Positions 21,458 through 31,261 of a DNA stretch of 64,000 nucleotides are shown piece after piece. Position numbers and translations under genes: made by a program. Position 1 is the stretch's first letter; the number at the start of each line of letters is the position of its first letter. The DNA is taken from NCBI GenBank assembly GCA_024642245.1, contig JAHEBM010000015.1, positions 1-64,000 of the forward strand, given 5' to 3'. The stretch comes from Haliea sp. (GTDB lineage: Bacteria > Pseudomonadota > Gammaproteobacteria > Pseudomonadales > Halieaceae). Below the pieces are notes generated by a model. That model had not been told where the DNA came from and made no database searches. It was given only the letters and a program-made list of their open reading frames with translations.

Positions 21458-22390
21458 ATGCCACAGTTTTACCTGATTCCCAAGAAGCTGGCGCGCAAAG
21501 CGCCGGCCCTGGCGGCCGTCGCGCAATGGCTGGAAGCAAAGGCTTTCGCCTGTATCTTCTGGTTCATGCGCTGGCTGTCACTGGAGCAGGCCAGTCGCCT
21601 GTCGGCCTTTGCATTCGGCCTCGTTGGGCCCTATGGCGACAAGGCGAGTAAGGCCAGGGCCAATCTCGCCATCGCCTTTCCCGACTCCACTGAAGAGTGG
21701 CGGGACCGCACCACCCGGCAGATTTTCCGTTACCTGGGCATCTCCGCTGTCGAACTGATAAAGCTGGAGGACATCTGGAACCAGCGCCATCAACGCCTGG
21801 AGTGGGACATTTCACCGGGGGCCGCCGAGGTGATCGAGCGCAAGGGCGCGGCGGTATTCGTGTGCGCCCATGTAGGCGCCTGGCAGCTGACCAACCTGGT
21901 CGCCCTGGAATACGGCCTTACCATCAGTACCATCTACGCACCTGAATCAAACGACACGCTGCGGGATATGATGCTGCAACTGCGTGAATCCTTCGGCGTG
22001 AAGTTGATCTCCAAGGACGCCGGCGTGCGCCCACTGATGAAGGAACTCGCTGCGGGGCACAGTATCGGCATGGCCATGGATACGCGCCTGGATTCCGGAA
22101 AGCTGCTGCCCTATTTTGGCCGCGATGCGCTGACCAACACGACAGCCGCGCGGCTGGCGCTGCGCTCAAAGGCCGCGCTATTGCCAATACGGGCTGAGCG
22201 CCTGCCCGGGATGCGCTTTCGCGTCAGTGTCTACGACCCCATCACCAGCGAGCAGCCCGAGGCTTCGATTGACGACCAGGCTGCCGCCCTGACAGTGCAG
22301 ATAAACCGGTATTTCGAGGACTGGATCAGGGAATACCCCGAGCAGTGGATCTGCCTGAAACGGCGCTGGCCAAAGGCCCACAAACTCTAG
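21458..22390 (+). CDS. LpxL/HtrB-like acyltransferase with atypical H-X4-Q motif
   Basis: CAHVGAWQLTNL at catalytic position; ANLAIAFPDS; GMAMDTRLDSG. Confidence 0.75.
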   Translation: MPQFYLIPKKLARKAPALAAVAQWLEAKAFACIFWFMRWLSLEQASRLSAFAFGLVGPYGDKASKARANLAIAFPDSTEEWRDRTTRQIFRYLGISAVELIKLEDIWNQRHQRLEWDISPGAAEVIERKGAAVFVCAHVGAWQLTNLVALEYGLTISTIYAPESNDTLRDMMLQLRESFGVKLISKDAGVRPLMKELAAGHSIGMAMDTRLDSGKLLPYFGRDALTNTTAARLALRSKAALLPIRAERLPGMRFRVSVYDPITSEQPEASIDDQAAALTVQINRYFEDWIREYPEQWICLKRRWPKAHKL

Positions 22391-22404
22391 ACCCGCGAGC
22401 CTCC

Positions 22405-23343
22405 CTAAGAGGCGGACTCCCTCGAGGCGCCACTATCGGCACTGGCCTGACCCTGCCAGAACAAATCCGGCAGGCAATTGGCTTCCAGGTAAGCCATTGT
22501 CTCCGCCGGCAGGCTATCGCGGTAGCGGGTGAGCACCCCCGGGTCTATCCCCGTGGCGGAGGCAAAGGAGGAATTGCTACGGCTGGCTTCCCCGCCCTGG
22601 GTGTACTCAAGTACCGCGGACGAAAAATCGATACCGGAAAACTCGCACACGCTGCGCATACTGGCTTCGGTATTGGTGACCAATTCCTCGAAGCGCAGGC
22701 GCAGTGCCGGCCCGCAGCTGGCGGCAAACAGGTCGATCTCCTCCCAGTAGCGGTTCTGCCGCTGGCAGAAACGGCCGAGATTCAGGGTCGGGTTACGCAC
22801 CAGCTTGGAACTGAGATGAGCCCGCGGATCCCGCACCAGGAATATTCCGCGCACGTCATAGTTGCGCGACAGCAGGCGGCCGACCCGGCTGAGGTCCCTG
22901 TTATTGGGCTGCAGGGCGCAAAAGATCACTCGCAGGCGCCCATCCCCCTCACGGTGACCCAGGGCCACCGCCAGGGCCTCCACGTGGTTGCGCACCAGGG
23001 CGTCAACACTGCCGCGTTCGTGATGCTCACTGATGTAGTGATAATAGGCATCCAGGTCCAGGGAATCCTCGGTACCAAATACCTCGGTGCCATGACCTGC
23101 ATTGATGCGCTCCAGATGCCCGTCTTTCTGCAGCTCGCGGAAAAACCCCGGCGCGCGGGCACGCGAGCTGATCATGCCGCGCAAACGCAGCAGTGGGTGG
23201 CGGGAAAGATGGCGGACGAAATAATCCTCATCCGGTGGCAACAGCAGTTGGGGATGGTGATCCAGCAAGCCTCGCAGGAGGTGGTTGCCGCCACGGGGAG
23301 GCGCCCCGAGGATCAACAGCGGTGGCTTACTGGATAAGGGCAT
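22405..23343 (-). CDS. Sulfotransferase family protein
   Basis: LILGAPPRGGNHLLRGLLDHHP, FLVRDPRAHLSSKLV. Confidence 0.7.
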   Translation of the reverse strand: MPLSSKPPLLILGAPPRGGNHLLRGLLDHHPQLLLPPDEDYFVRHLSRHPLLRLRGMISSRARAPGFFRELQKDGHLERINAGHGTEVFGTEDSLDLDAYYHYISEHHERGSVDALVRNHVEALAVALGHREGDGRLRVIFCALQPNNRDLSRVGRLLSRNYDVRGIFLVRDPRAHLSSKLVRNPTLNLGRFCQRQNRYWEEIDLFAASCGPALRLRFEELVTNTEASMRSVCEFSGIDFSSAVLEYTQGGEASRSNSSFASATGIDPGVLTRYRDSLPAETMAYLEANCLPDLFWQGQASADSGASRESAS

Positions 23344-24104
23344 CAGTACATCAGGCGCTCTTTTTCCGTCACCAGTTCGGCGCCCGTCAGCAGGCGCCGG
23401 AACTTTTTCGCCGCCATGCGCACTGGCCGGTACTCCTCGAACACCACGATGAACACCTTGCGAAAATAGTTTTCCGGGCAGTGGATACGCCGCACACCAT
23501 GCCAGGAGTTGCCGCGTCGACCGAACAGGATGCTGCGGTTATCCCGCGTTTCGGCAGGGTATTCAGCGACAAAATCGTCGAAGCCCGGCGCATTGTCGGG
23601 ACCTATAAGTCCGCCGTCATCAAGAATGACTGTCTCGCCACCCCAGTCCCACTGCCAATCCTGGGAGGTGTTGAGATAGAAAATCTGGGAACCGATCTTG
23701 CCCTTGGAGTCGCAGTGCGGGGAAACTTCACCCCCGTCAGGGGTGAAGTGCCAGTGGAAGCGGAAACGTACATGGCTGACATCCAGCATGCGGCAGATAA
23801 ACTTCCGGTAGACGTTGCTGCGCAACTCGTTAATGAACTGCTCCCAGGGAGCCGGCAGGGCCATGCCGTCCTCGTAGTCGAGGACATAGCGGTCGTGACT
23901 GGCCTGGCCGTGCTTGCGCTGCTTGCCAAAAAACGCGCGAAACTCGGATATATCGGGGATTGTCGCCAGTAATTCGGGATAGCGCTCGTCCCTGATAAAA
24001 TATTGCGGGTTGATCCAGGGAAACGGCTTTTGCGCGCGAAACGCCGCCGGATCAATCGCGTCCAGCACCGCCGGGTTCAAATACTGCGGACTAACAGGGG
24101 CCAT
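23343..24104 (-). CDS. 2OG-Fe(II) oxygenase family protein
   Basis: PHCDSKGKIGSQIFYLN ... GRRGNSWHGVRRI. Confidence 0.75.
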   Translation of the reverse strand: MAPVSPQYLNPAVLDAIDPAAFRAQKPFPWINPQYFIRDERYPELLATIPDISEFRAFFGKQRKHGQASHDRYVLDYEDGMALPAPWEQFINELRSNVYRKFICRMLDVSHVRFRFHWHFTPDGGEVSPHCDSKGKIGSQIFYLNTSQDWQWDWGGETVILDDGGLIGPDNAPGFDDFVAEYPAETRDNRSILFGRRGNSWHGVRRIHCPENYFRKVFIVVFEEYRPVRMAAKKFRRLLTGAELVTEKERLMY

Positions 24105-24286
24105 GTCGCACCAAGTAAGACTAAAACAAAATTATACGACTGCTGCCCCGCCGTGGACAGTGGCATTTTGCGCGGCGCCCCTGCCGCGGGCTCGCACCCG
24201 CCGGGGCGCTTCGCCACTACTGCACAATGCGTTTACGCCCGGCCTGGGGTAAAATCCGCCCTCACACACCCTGGGAAGCAAGCCCC

Positions 24287-25540
24287 GTGAAGCTCTCCAA
24301 CTTCGGTAAAAAATTCACCGGCGACTCCGGCATTGTCGAGCTGATGGACGACCTCAGCAGTGCCCTCAGCGAGAACCCGGACATGATTTTCATGGGCGGT
24401 GGCAACCCGGGTCGACTGCCGGCGGTAGAAGCGGTTTTCCAACAGCGGCTGGAGGCCATCCTGGCTGATCCCGCCCGGCGGCACAGCCTGTTCGGCGTCT
24501 ACCAATCGCCCCAGGGAGACAGGGACTTCCGACGGCAGATTGCCGACTTCCTCAACCGCGAATTCGGCTGGGGTCTCAGCGCACAGAACATTGCCGTCAG
24601 CAACGGCAGCCAGTCGGCTTTTTTCATCCTGTACAACATGTTCGCCGGGGTCATGCCGGACGGCACAAGGCGCTCTATCCACCTGCCTCTCGCGCCGGAA
24701 TACATCGGTTACGGGGATATCGGGCTGTCCGATAATTTCTTCACCGCCACCCGCCCGAGTATCGAGCTGCTGGGCGATCACCTGTTCAAATACCACGTGG
24801 ACTTTTCCCACCTGGCTTCGGCAGAGGATATCGGGGCGCTGTGCGTCTCCCGGCCAACCAATCCCACCGGTAACGTTCTCACGGACGAGGAGATGGCCCA
24901 CCTGGACGCCATCGCCAGGAGCCGGGACATCCCGCTGATCATCGACGGCGCCTACGGCCTGCCCTTCCCGGGCATCCTGTTCACGCAGGCCAGGCCCCAG
25001 TGGAACGACAATACGATTCTCACTCTCAGCCTGTCCAAACTGGGACTACCCGGGGTACGTACCGGTATCGTTATAGCGCGGCAGGACATTATTCGCGCCT
25101 TCACCAACGCCAACACCGTCGTCAGCCTGGCTTGCGGCAACCTGGGCCCCGCCCTGGCCACGGCCCTGTTCGACAGTGGCGAGATTCTCACCCTGAGCCG
25201 CGACCACATCGCTCCCTACTACCGGGAACGCTCACAACATGCAGTACAGTGCTTCCGCGACCAGCTGGGCGACCTGCCCTACCACATCCACAAGCCCGAG
25301 GGGGCCATTTTCCTTTGGCTGTGGTTCGAGGGCCTGCCGATCACCAGCCAGGCGCTCTACCAGCGACTGAAGCGACGCGGTGTGCTGGTCGTACCCGGAC
25401 AGAATTTTTTCGTGGGCATAGACGGGGACTGGCCGCACCGGCACGAGTGCCTGCGGGTCTCCTATGCCCAGGACCCCGATACCATACGGCGCGGGGTCAC
25501 GATCATCGCCGAGGAAGTCCGCGCGGCCTATTCGGGCTGA
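24287..25540 (+). CDS. avtA: Valine-pyruvate aminotransferase-like class I/II aminotransferase
   Basis: FMGGGNPGRLPAVE, SRPTNPTGNVLTDEE, LSLSKLGLPGVRTGI; GTG start. Confidence 0.8.
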   Translation: MKLSNFGKKFTGDSGIVELMDDLSSALSENPDMIFMGGGNPGRLPAVEAVFQQRLEAILADPARRHSLFGVYQSPQGDRDFRRQIADFLNREFGWGLSAQNIAVSNGSQSAFFILYNMFAGVMPDGTRRSIHLPLAPEYIGYGDIGLSDNFFTATRPSIELLGDHLFKYHVDFSHLASAEDIGALCVSRPTNPTGNVLTDEEMAHLDAIARSRDIPLIIDGAYGLPFPGILFTQARPQWNDNTILTLSLSKLGLPGVRTGIVIARQDIIRAFTNANTVVSLACGNLGPALATALFDSGEILTLSRDHIAPYYRERSQHAVQCFRDQLGDLPYHIHKPEGAIFLWLWFEGLPITSQALYQRLKRRGVLVVPGQNFFVGIDGDWPHRHECLRVSYAQDPDTIRRGVTIIAEEVRAAYSG

Positions 25541-25560
25541 CGGACCCGCCTCGCCCCGCG

Positions 25561-26253
25561 TCAGTAGGCGCCCCGCGCCAGCAGTACCGCGGGCACCGTG
25601 CGCAGCAGCAGGCTGATATCCAGCCACAGGGAGCGATTTTCGATGTATTCGATATCAAGGCGCACCTGCTCCGGAAAGGGGATATCGCTGCGCCCTGATA
25701 CCTGCCAGGTGCAGGTGATACCCGGCTTCGCTGACAGGCGCCGTTTTTCGTAAGCCGAATATTGCGCCACTTCCTGGGGCACCGGCGGGCGCGGGCCAAC
25801 CAGCGACATATCGCCTGCCAGCACGTTCCACAGCTGCGGCAATTCATCAATCGATGCCTTGCGAATGAAGCGACCCACCCGGGTAATGCGCGGGTCGTGC
25901 TTCATCTTGAAAGTGGTACCCCCGGCCATTTCATTTTGTGACAGCAACTCCTGCTTGCGCTGCTCGGCATCGACGAACATGGAACGGAATTTCCAGCAGC
26001 GAAAAGCAACACCGCCCTCACCGATACGGGTCTGGGTGAACAGCACCGGACCGGGTGACTCCAGCTTGATCAGTACCGCCAGCAGGGCGAAAAACGGGCT
26101 TAATAGCAGCAGGCCCACTGCGGCTCCAACACAGTCCATACCGCGTTTACACCACTCGTACAATTTTGCCGCCGGTACTGCCGGCACCATAGACGGGGAC
26201 TCAGCCAGTGATGCCCCCTCGTAACTTGCTTCTTGCCAAAGTAGATCAGACAT
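25561..26253 (-). CDS. Undecaprenyl-phosphate sugar transferase (initiating PHPT)
   Basis: KRGMDCVGAAVGLLLLSP, KFRSMFVDAE, KASIDELPQLWNVLAGDMSLVGPRPP. Confidence 0.92.
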   Translation of the reverse strand: MSDLLWQEASYEGASLAESPSMVPAVPAAKLYEWCKRGMDCVGAAVGLLLLSPFFALLAVLIKLESPGPVLFTQTRIGEGGVAFRCWKFRSMFVDAEQRKQELLSQNEMAGGTTFKMKHDPRITRVGRFIRKASIDELPQLWNVLAGDMSLVGPRPPVPQEVAQYSAYEKRRLSAKPGITCTWQVSGRSDIPFPEQVRLDIEYIENRSLWLDISLLLRTVPAVLLARGAY

Positions 26254-26296
26254 AGCGCTCTCCTCGTTGAATTGCCTGTCGGTTCAAACGGGATAT

Positions 26297-26312
26297 CGCA
26301 ACTGTTGTGCCA
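26297..26312 (-). promoter_or_regulatory. Predicted sigma-54 promoter (minus strand, for 25561-26253)
   Basis: Minus strand reads TGGCAC-AACAG-TTGCG. Confidence 0.7.
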
Positions 26313-26388
26313 AAAAATTATCTATCTGATATGTAAGGCTTTTCCTGACTCGGGAGCGCCGCCACCCGTGACGGTGTCGCGGATCGGA

Positions 26389-26401
26389 TTGCAAATTGCG
26401 A
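26389..26401. promoter_or_regulatory. LuxO-like dyad box 1
   Basis: TTGCA-AAT-TGCGA, one mismatch to TTGCA-N3-TGCAA, between divergent sigma-54 promoters. Confidence 0.6.
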
Positions 26402-26532
26402 CTCAATTCAAGAGACCACCCCCAGCGACCCGGTCGGTTGGCCGGTAACGGTGCGGCCGCCCGGTCCGGCAATAATTTATTCTCTTTACATATCATCGAG
26501 TTACCTGATTTTTTCACGAGCCCACAACAAAC

Positions 26533-26548
26533 TGGCACGCTCGCTGCA
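26533..26548 (+). promoter_or_regulatory. Predicted sigma-54 promoter for 26603-31028 operon
   Basis: TGGCAC-GCTCG-CTGCA, one mismatch to TGGCAC-N5-TTGCA. Confidence 0.65.
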
Positions 26549-26602
26549 CCTGAACATGGCAAAGGCAACTATTCAGCCGCGCAGCTGAGGCGCACAGGAC
26601 TT

Positions 26603-27487
26603 ATGAACTCGGAAAAACTGGCCATCATTACTTGCTCCTACGGGCCCGACGCCAGTCGTTGCCGGCGGCTTTGCCGATCGGTTGACCGCTTTGTACCGGC
26701 GCATATCGAGCACTGCCTGATAGTGCCCCGGCGCGATTTCCCGCTGTTTGCCGACCTCAATAGCGGACGCCGGCGCGTACTCGTCACCGAGGAGGTCGTA
26801 CCCGGAGGCTTCACCCGGCTCCCGCTCACACCCAAATGGTGGGTGGGGCGCGACGGCTGGCCGGTACGCGGCTGGATCATGCAACAGATCACCAAGCTCA
26901 GTGCCAACCATGCCGTGGACGCGGAGCTACTGCTGTTCGCCGATTCGGACCTGGAGTTCATCCGTGAATTTGACCAGCGCCTGATCCACACCGGCACGCA
27001 GCTTCGCCTGCACCGTATTCCCGGCGCCATGTCCCAGGGCCCACACCTGGACTGGCACCATCGCGCCGCCAAACTTCTCGGGCTGCAACCGGCGTATTTC
27101 GGCAGCGACTACGTGGGACAACTGATCACCTGGCGACGCAGTAACCTGACGGCACTGCAGCGCCATCTCGAGGCCACTCACGCGGTGCCATGGTACAAGC
27201 CCATCAGCCACAGCCTGCGTTTCTCCGAGTACATCCTGTACGGCGCGTACGTCGAGCATGTGCTGGGCGAATCGCATAACGGCCACTTCTACTGCCCGGA
27301 CGACATCTGTCATTGCTGCTGGATGCCTGCGGATGCAGAACGCTTGCGCAACGGCACGGCCCATATCAGCAGCCGCGCCCAGGCCATCCTGCTGCAATCC
27401 AATCTGGGCCTGCGCCCGGAGCAGGAGCTCGCACTGATCTCTGCCGCGCAGCGCCACATCAACCCGACCGCCCAACACGGAAGCTGA
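26603..27487 (+). CDS. DUF6492-like hypothetical protein in polysaccharide operon
   Basis: LAIITCSYGPDASRCRRLC, LLFADSDLEFI; start at MNSEKL. Confidence 0.6.
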   Translation: MNSEKLAIITCSYGPDASRCRRLCRSVDRFVPAHIEHCLIVPRRDFPLFADLNSGRRRVLVTEEVVPGGFTRLPLTPKWWVGRDGWPVRGWIMQQITKLSANHAVDAELLLFADSDLEFIREFDQRLIHTGTQLRLHRIPGAMSQGPHLDWHHRAAKLLGLQPAYFGSDYVGQLITWRRSNLTALQRHLEATHAVPWYKPISHSLRFSEYILYGAYVEHVLGESHNGHFYCPDDICHCCWMPADAERLRNGTAHISSRAQAILLQSNLGLRPEQELALISAAQRHINPTAQHGS

Positions 27488-27491
27488 CCCC

Positions 27492-28739
27492 ATGAAACGA
27501 CTGCTGTTCATAACCCCGGAACTCCCCTACCCAGCCCAGAGCGGCGGCAAGGTCAAGAGCATAAAGCTGCTGCTGGCCCTGGCCGAGCGCTACCAGGTGA
27601 CCCTCGCCTGTCCGCTGAAAATGGACGATACACAGCACCTGCAGGAATTCCACGCCATATCGCCGTGCCACAAACACCTGCATGCTGAAGTCAAGGTGCC
27701 GCGCACCCCGGGCAACCTCGCAATCAGCTACCTGCGCGGCGTTCCCCTCAACGTGCACCGCACGGCCAGCGACAGCCTGCGCCGATCGATTGCCGCAATA
27801 GCCGACCAGTACGACGTGGTGTTCCTGGATCACTATGAGGTCTTTCCCTACCTGCCCAGGGAATACGCGGGACTGACGGTTTATCACGCACACAACGCCT
27901 ATTTCAAAATATGGGAGCGCTACGCACAGCTGCCGGGAAACCCGGGGATGCGGCTTGCGGCGTTTTTCGAGGCAAAGCGTGTGCGCGCCTGTGAAGCGAG
28001 CGTCGCCAACTCGAGCGATATGGTTTTTGCGGCACCCAATGACGCGCTGGAACTGGTATCGGCAGGCGTGCCGGCTGCAAAAATTCACAACACTTTCCAC
28101 CTCGGCGACGATGAACAGCTCGAACTGCCTGAACTGCAATACGACCAGACCTGCAAAAAACTGATGTACGTCGGCTTCCTGGGCTGGGAAGCCAACGTGC
28201 AGGGTTTGCTGTGGTTTATTGAGGAGGTGTGGCCCCTGCTGTTGTCACGCCACCCGGATTTACGTTTCGATATTGTCGGCAAAAATCCTGACAGCCGTTT
28301 ACAGGAAGCGGCCGCGGCCTACAGCGGTATTACGCTCAAGGGATTCGTCCCCGATCTGCAGGAAGTCTATCGGGACAGCCGGGTGTCAGTGGCGCCCTTA
28401 CTGTTCGGCAGCGGTATGAAAGTCAAGGTGCTGGATGCCCTGGCCCGGGGCATGCCCACGGTAACCACGAGCGTCGGCGCTGAGGGCATCGACCTGGAGC
28501 CCGGCAAACACCTGCTGGTGGCCGATGCCCCCGCCGATATGGCCGATCAGATCGACACGCTGCTGACCGACCCGGTGCTCTGGCAACGCCTGCAACAACA
28601 TTCGCGGGAACTCATCCGCGAGCGCTATACCTGGAGCCAGCTGTTCCGGCAGATGCACCACGCGATCGATGAAACAATGCGCCTGCGCCAGTATCGCGCG
28701 GCCGGCTCCGGCAACCGGCGCCTGCAACATGCAGGCTGA
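27492..28739 (+). CDS. Glycosyltransferase, GT4-like
   Basis: LLFITPELPYPAQSGGKVKSI, YVGFLGWEANVQGLLWFI, PLLFGSGMKVKVLDALARGMPTVTT. Confidence 0.88.
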   Translation: MKRLLFITPELPYPAQSGGKVKSIKLLLALAERYQVTLACPLKMDDTQHLQEFHAISPCHKHLHAEVKVPRTPGNLAISYLRGVPLNVHRTASDSLRRSIAAIADQYDVVFLDHYEVFPYLPREYAGLTVYHAHNAYFKIWERYAQLPGNPGMRLAAFFEAKRVRACEASVANSSDMVFAAPNDALELVSAGVPAAKIHNTFHLGDDEQLELPELQYDQTCKKLMYVGFLGWEANVQGLLWFIEEVWPLLLSRHPDLRFDIVGKNPDSRLQEAAAAYSGITLKGFVPDLQEVYRDSRVSVAPLLFGSGMKVKVLDALARGMPTVTTSVGAEGIDLEPGKHLLVADAPADMADQIDTLLTDPVLWQRLQQHSRELIRERYTWSQLFRQMHHAIDETMRLRQYRAAGSGNRRLQHAG

Positions 28740-30099
28740 ATTGATCACCGCGCGGCCCGTCCACGGCCCCCGCAGCCACCCCGGCTCACGACTGGCCGGT
28801 CCGTTGCGCCGGGCACTGCCCCTGTGCACCCTGGCTGCCAGCCGCGGCGGCGCCATCCTGGCGCAGTTTGCGGCGCAGCTGGCGGTCGGCGCAATGGCCG
28901 GGGCCGGTGGACTGGGCATCCTGCAGCTGTTCACCTCCTGGACCTGCATAGCGGGTGAAGCGCTGGGGCAGGGTCTGCCCACCAGGACCCTGCGCCAGGT
29001 CGCCGTAGACTATGCCGACCAACGGCCGGACCTGATCGAACAGACCCTGGCCGAGGCCCGCCAGCGAATCCTGGGGGTGTGGTTGCGTGTGGTAATGATT
29101 GCCGCCATACCACTGGCCCTGCTTGCCAGGCAGGAGTTCGCTACAGCCGGGTTTGCTTTTGGCTATAGCTGGCTGTGTTTTGCCGTTCTGCTGAGTGCTC
29201 CGCTGTTCGCCCTGCTGCGCCTGCACGCCGAGTCTGTCAAAGCCGCCGGCGGCGCACTCCCGGCGGTGACCCTGGAAAACCTGGTGTCACCCCTGGCACT
29301 CCTTGCCGTCTGCTCGGCTTGCTTCCTGCTGGGACAGGAAGTGGCGGCGATGACCCTGCTGGCCACCTTTGGCGCGAGTGTCGCCATCACCTCCCTGGTC
29401 TTGCGTCGCCTCGTGCAACAGAAGCTCGCCCTGTTGCAGCCCGGCGATCCTGCTCTCGCCCTGAGCAGGCCTGCAACGGCGCCCGCGGGAGACCTGCTCT
29501 ACCTGTGGGGTACCGGCATGCTGAGTATTGGCTTCCTCCACCTCCCATTCCTGGTAATGCCGTTTTACGTCAGCACGGCCGAGATCGGCGTCTACGCCAT
29601 CGCGCACAAGTTGATCAACGTGATCACCACCGTCCTGTTACTGCTGGCAGCCGTCTATGGCCCCGCGTTCGCTCGCGGCGCGGCGCAAGGTGACATTGCC
29701 GGCCTGCGGGGCTCGCTGCGCCGTACCCAGCTCATTTCTATCGCCGTATTCCTGCCCACATCACTGGCCCTGGTTGCACTGGCACAACCGCTGGCCACAC
29801 TGTTCGGGGAGGACTTCGGTGACCTGCAGCTCTTCCTGGCCATCCTCGCCGCCGGCCACCTTGCCAACGCCTGTACCGGCCTGTCGGGGGTATTGCTCAC
29901 TATGGCGGGAGCAGCCCACAGGGAGCTGGCAACCCTGTTACTGGCCCTGGCCATCGCGCTGGCGGGCAGCCTTTGGGCCGGGCCGCGCTATGGGGCGGTC
30001 GGGCTGGCCCTGGTATTCAGCGGCAGCATTGCCCTGAAAAACCTCGCCTCTTACGCAATGGCCAGGCACCTTTTGAACACGCATTTGGACAAATCATGA
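28729..30099 (+). CDS. Polysaccharide flippase-like membrane protein (Wzx/MATE-like)
   Basis: Multi-TM protein in glycan operon; IGVYAIAHKLINVITTVLLLLAAVYGPAFARG. Confidence 0.75.
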   Translation: MQAELITARPVHGPRSHPGSRLAGPLRRALPLCTLAASRGGAILAQFAAQLAVGAMAGAGGLGILQLFTSWTCIAGEALGQGLPTRTLRQVAVDYADQRPDLIEQTLAEARQRILGVWLRVVMIAAIPLALLARQEFATAGFAFGYSWLCFAVLLSAPLFALLRLHAESVKAAGGALPAVTLENLVSPLALLAVCSACFLLGQEVAAMTLLATFGASVAITSLVLRRLVQQKLALLQPGDPALALSRPATAPAGDLLYLWGTGMLSIGFLHLPFLVMPFYVSTAEIGVYAIAHKLINVITTVLLLLAAVYGPAFARGAAQGDIAGLRGSLRRTQLISIAVFLPTSLALVALAQPLATLFGEDFGDLQLFLAILAAGHLANACTGLSGVLLTMAGAAHRELATLLLALAIALAGSLWAGPRYGAVGLALVFSGSIALKNLASYAMARHLLNTHLDKS

Positions 30100-31028
30100 A
30101 ACCACTGGATTTCCTTATCATCGGTGCGCAGAAATGCGCCACCACTGCCCTTTTCGAGCATCTGCGAGGGCACCCGCAAATTGCCATGCCACTGCAAAAG
30201 GAGGTGCCGTTTTTCACCCGGGAGACGTGTTCGAAAGAAGACTGGCACACTTTCTCCGGCGAGCATTTCGGCAAAGATCAGGAGCACAAGCTCTGGGGCA
30301 AGGCCAGCCCCCAGTACATGTGCGATCCGCGGGTGCCGGAGCGCATCCGCTTGCTCATGCCACACACGAAACTGGTGGCGATCCTGCGCGACCCCATGGA
30401 ACGCAGCTGGTCACACTTCCAGATGGGTCAGCGCAGGGACACCGAACAGGGCGACTTTGCCTGCGCGGTGGAGTCACTGCTGGAAAATGAAAAGCTGGCA
30501 GCCGCTCGCCTGCTTCCCGTGCCGGAACATGCCGAAGGGTACCAGTCGGAGGCGGATTTTTACGTGGCGTGGAGCGAGTATGGCCGCGCCCTGACCCATT
30601 TCGCCGCCAGCTTCGACCCCGGGCAGTTACTGGTCCTCTATACCGAGGATCTCGAGAGCCAGCCCGAGGCAACGCTTGACCGGCTGCTGGCGTTTATCGG
30701 TCTCGAGCCCGGTTATCGCCCGCCCACCCTGGGCGAGGTAATCCACCGGGGCGGCGGTGGCAAGCGTATACCGCACGCCATCAGGGTCCGATTGCGCGAA
30801 CAGAAGCTGTTGTACTGGTTGTGGCAGCAGCTGCCCGCCGCGCGGCGCGGACGCCTGCGCTTCCAGTACGAACAGTGGAACATCACCAGGGGGAACAAGG
30901 ACGGCCTGTCCCTGCCCGCGCCCCTGCAGTGCGCGTTGCGGGACCACTACTCAGCGGACCTGCGCACACTCCTGACCCTACCGGTAGCACCTCCGCCGTG
31001 GATCGACCGCTACCTGGACGTGGCCTAG
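30096..31028 (+). CDS. Sulfotransferase domain protein
   Basis: DFLIIGAQKCATTALFEHLRGHPQI, VAILRDPMERSWSHFQM; start at MKPLDF. Confidence 0.88.
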   Translation: MKPLDFLIIGAQKCATTALFEHLRGHPQIAMPLQKEVPFFTRETCSKEDWHTFSGEHFGKDQEHKLWGKASPQYMCDPRVPERIRLLMPHTKLVAILRDPMERSWSHFQMGQRRDTEQGDFACAVESLLENEKLAAARLLPVPEHAEGYQSEADFYVAWSEYGRALTHFAASFDPGQLLVLYTEDLESQPEATLDRLLAFIGLEPGYRPPTLGEVIHRGGGGKRIPHAIRVRLREQKLLYWLWQQLPAARRGRLRFQYEQWNITRGNKDGLSLPAPLQCALRDHYSADLRTLLTLPVAPPPWIDRYLDVA

Positions 31029-31094
31029 TGTCTTTGCAGAGTGCGAATCGAGCCCGATTGATTCGCAAAACGCGAAGAAAAAAGCTGGTAAGGC

Positions 31095-31107
31095 TCGCAT
31101 TTTGCAA
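31095..31107. promoter_or_regulatory. LuxO-like dyad box 2
   Basis: TCGCA-TTT-TGCAA, one mismatch to TTGCA-N3-TGCAA. Confidence 0.6.
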
Positions 31108-31205
31108 TTCACTTTGCATTGGTAACCGGAACCGGGTCATCGATAACTTCTCATAATTCTTTCCATCCCATTGATATTTATAGGTATTTTAATTTTACCG
31201 GCAGT

Positions 31206-31221
31206 TGGCACTGCAATTGCT
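31206..31221 (+). promoter_or_regulatory. Predicted sigma-54 promoter for polysaccharide export operon
   Basis: TGGCAC-TGCAA-TTGCT, full consensus match. Confidence 0.85.
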
Positions 31222-31261
31222 CCATTACTGGCGAAGACACCACAGCAACAGAGTCTACCCA

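Noticed and set aside
24160-24190. TGGCATTTTGCGC-like sequence before avtA as a sigma-54 promoter
   Set aside because: Spacing between the TGGCA and TTGC elements is wrong.
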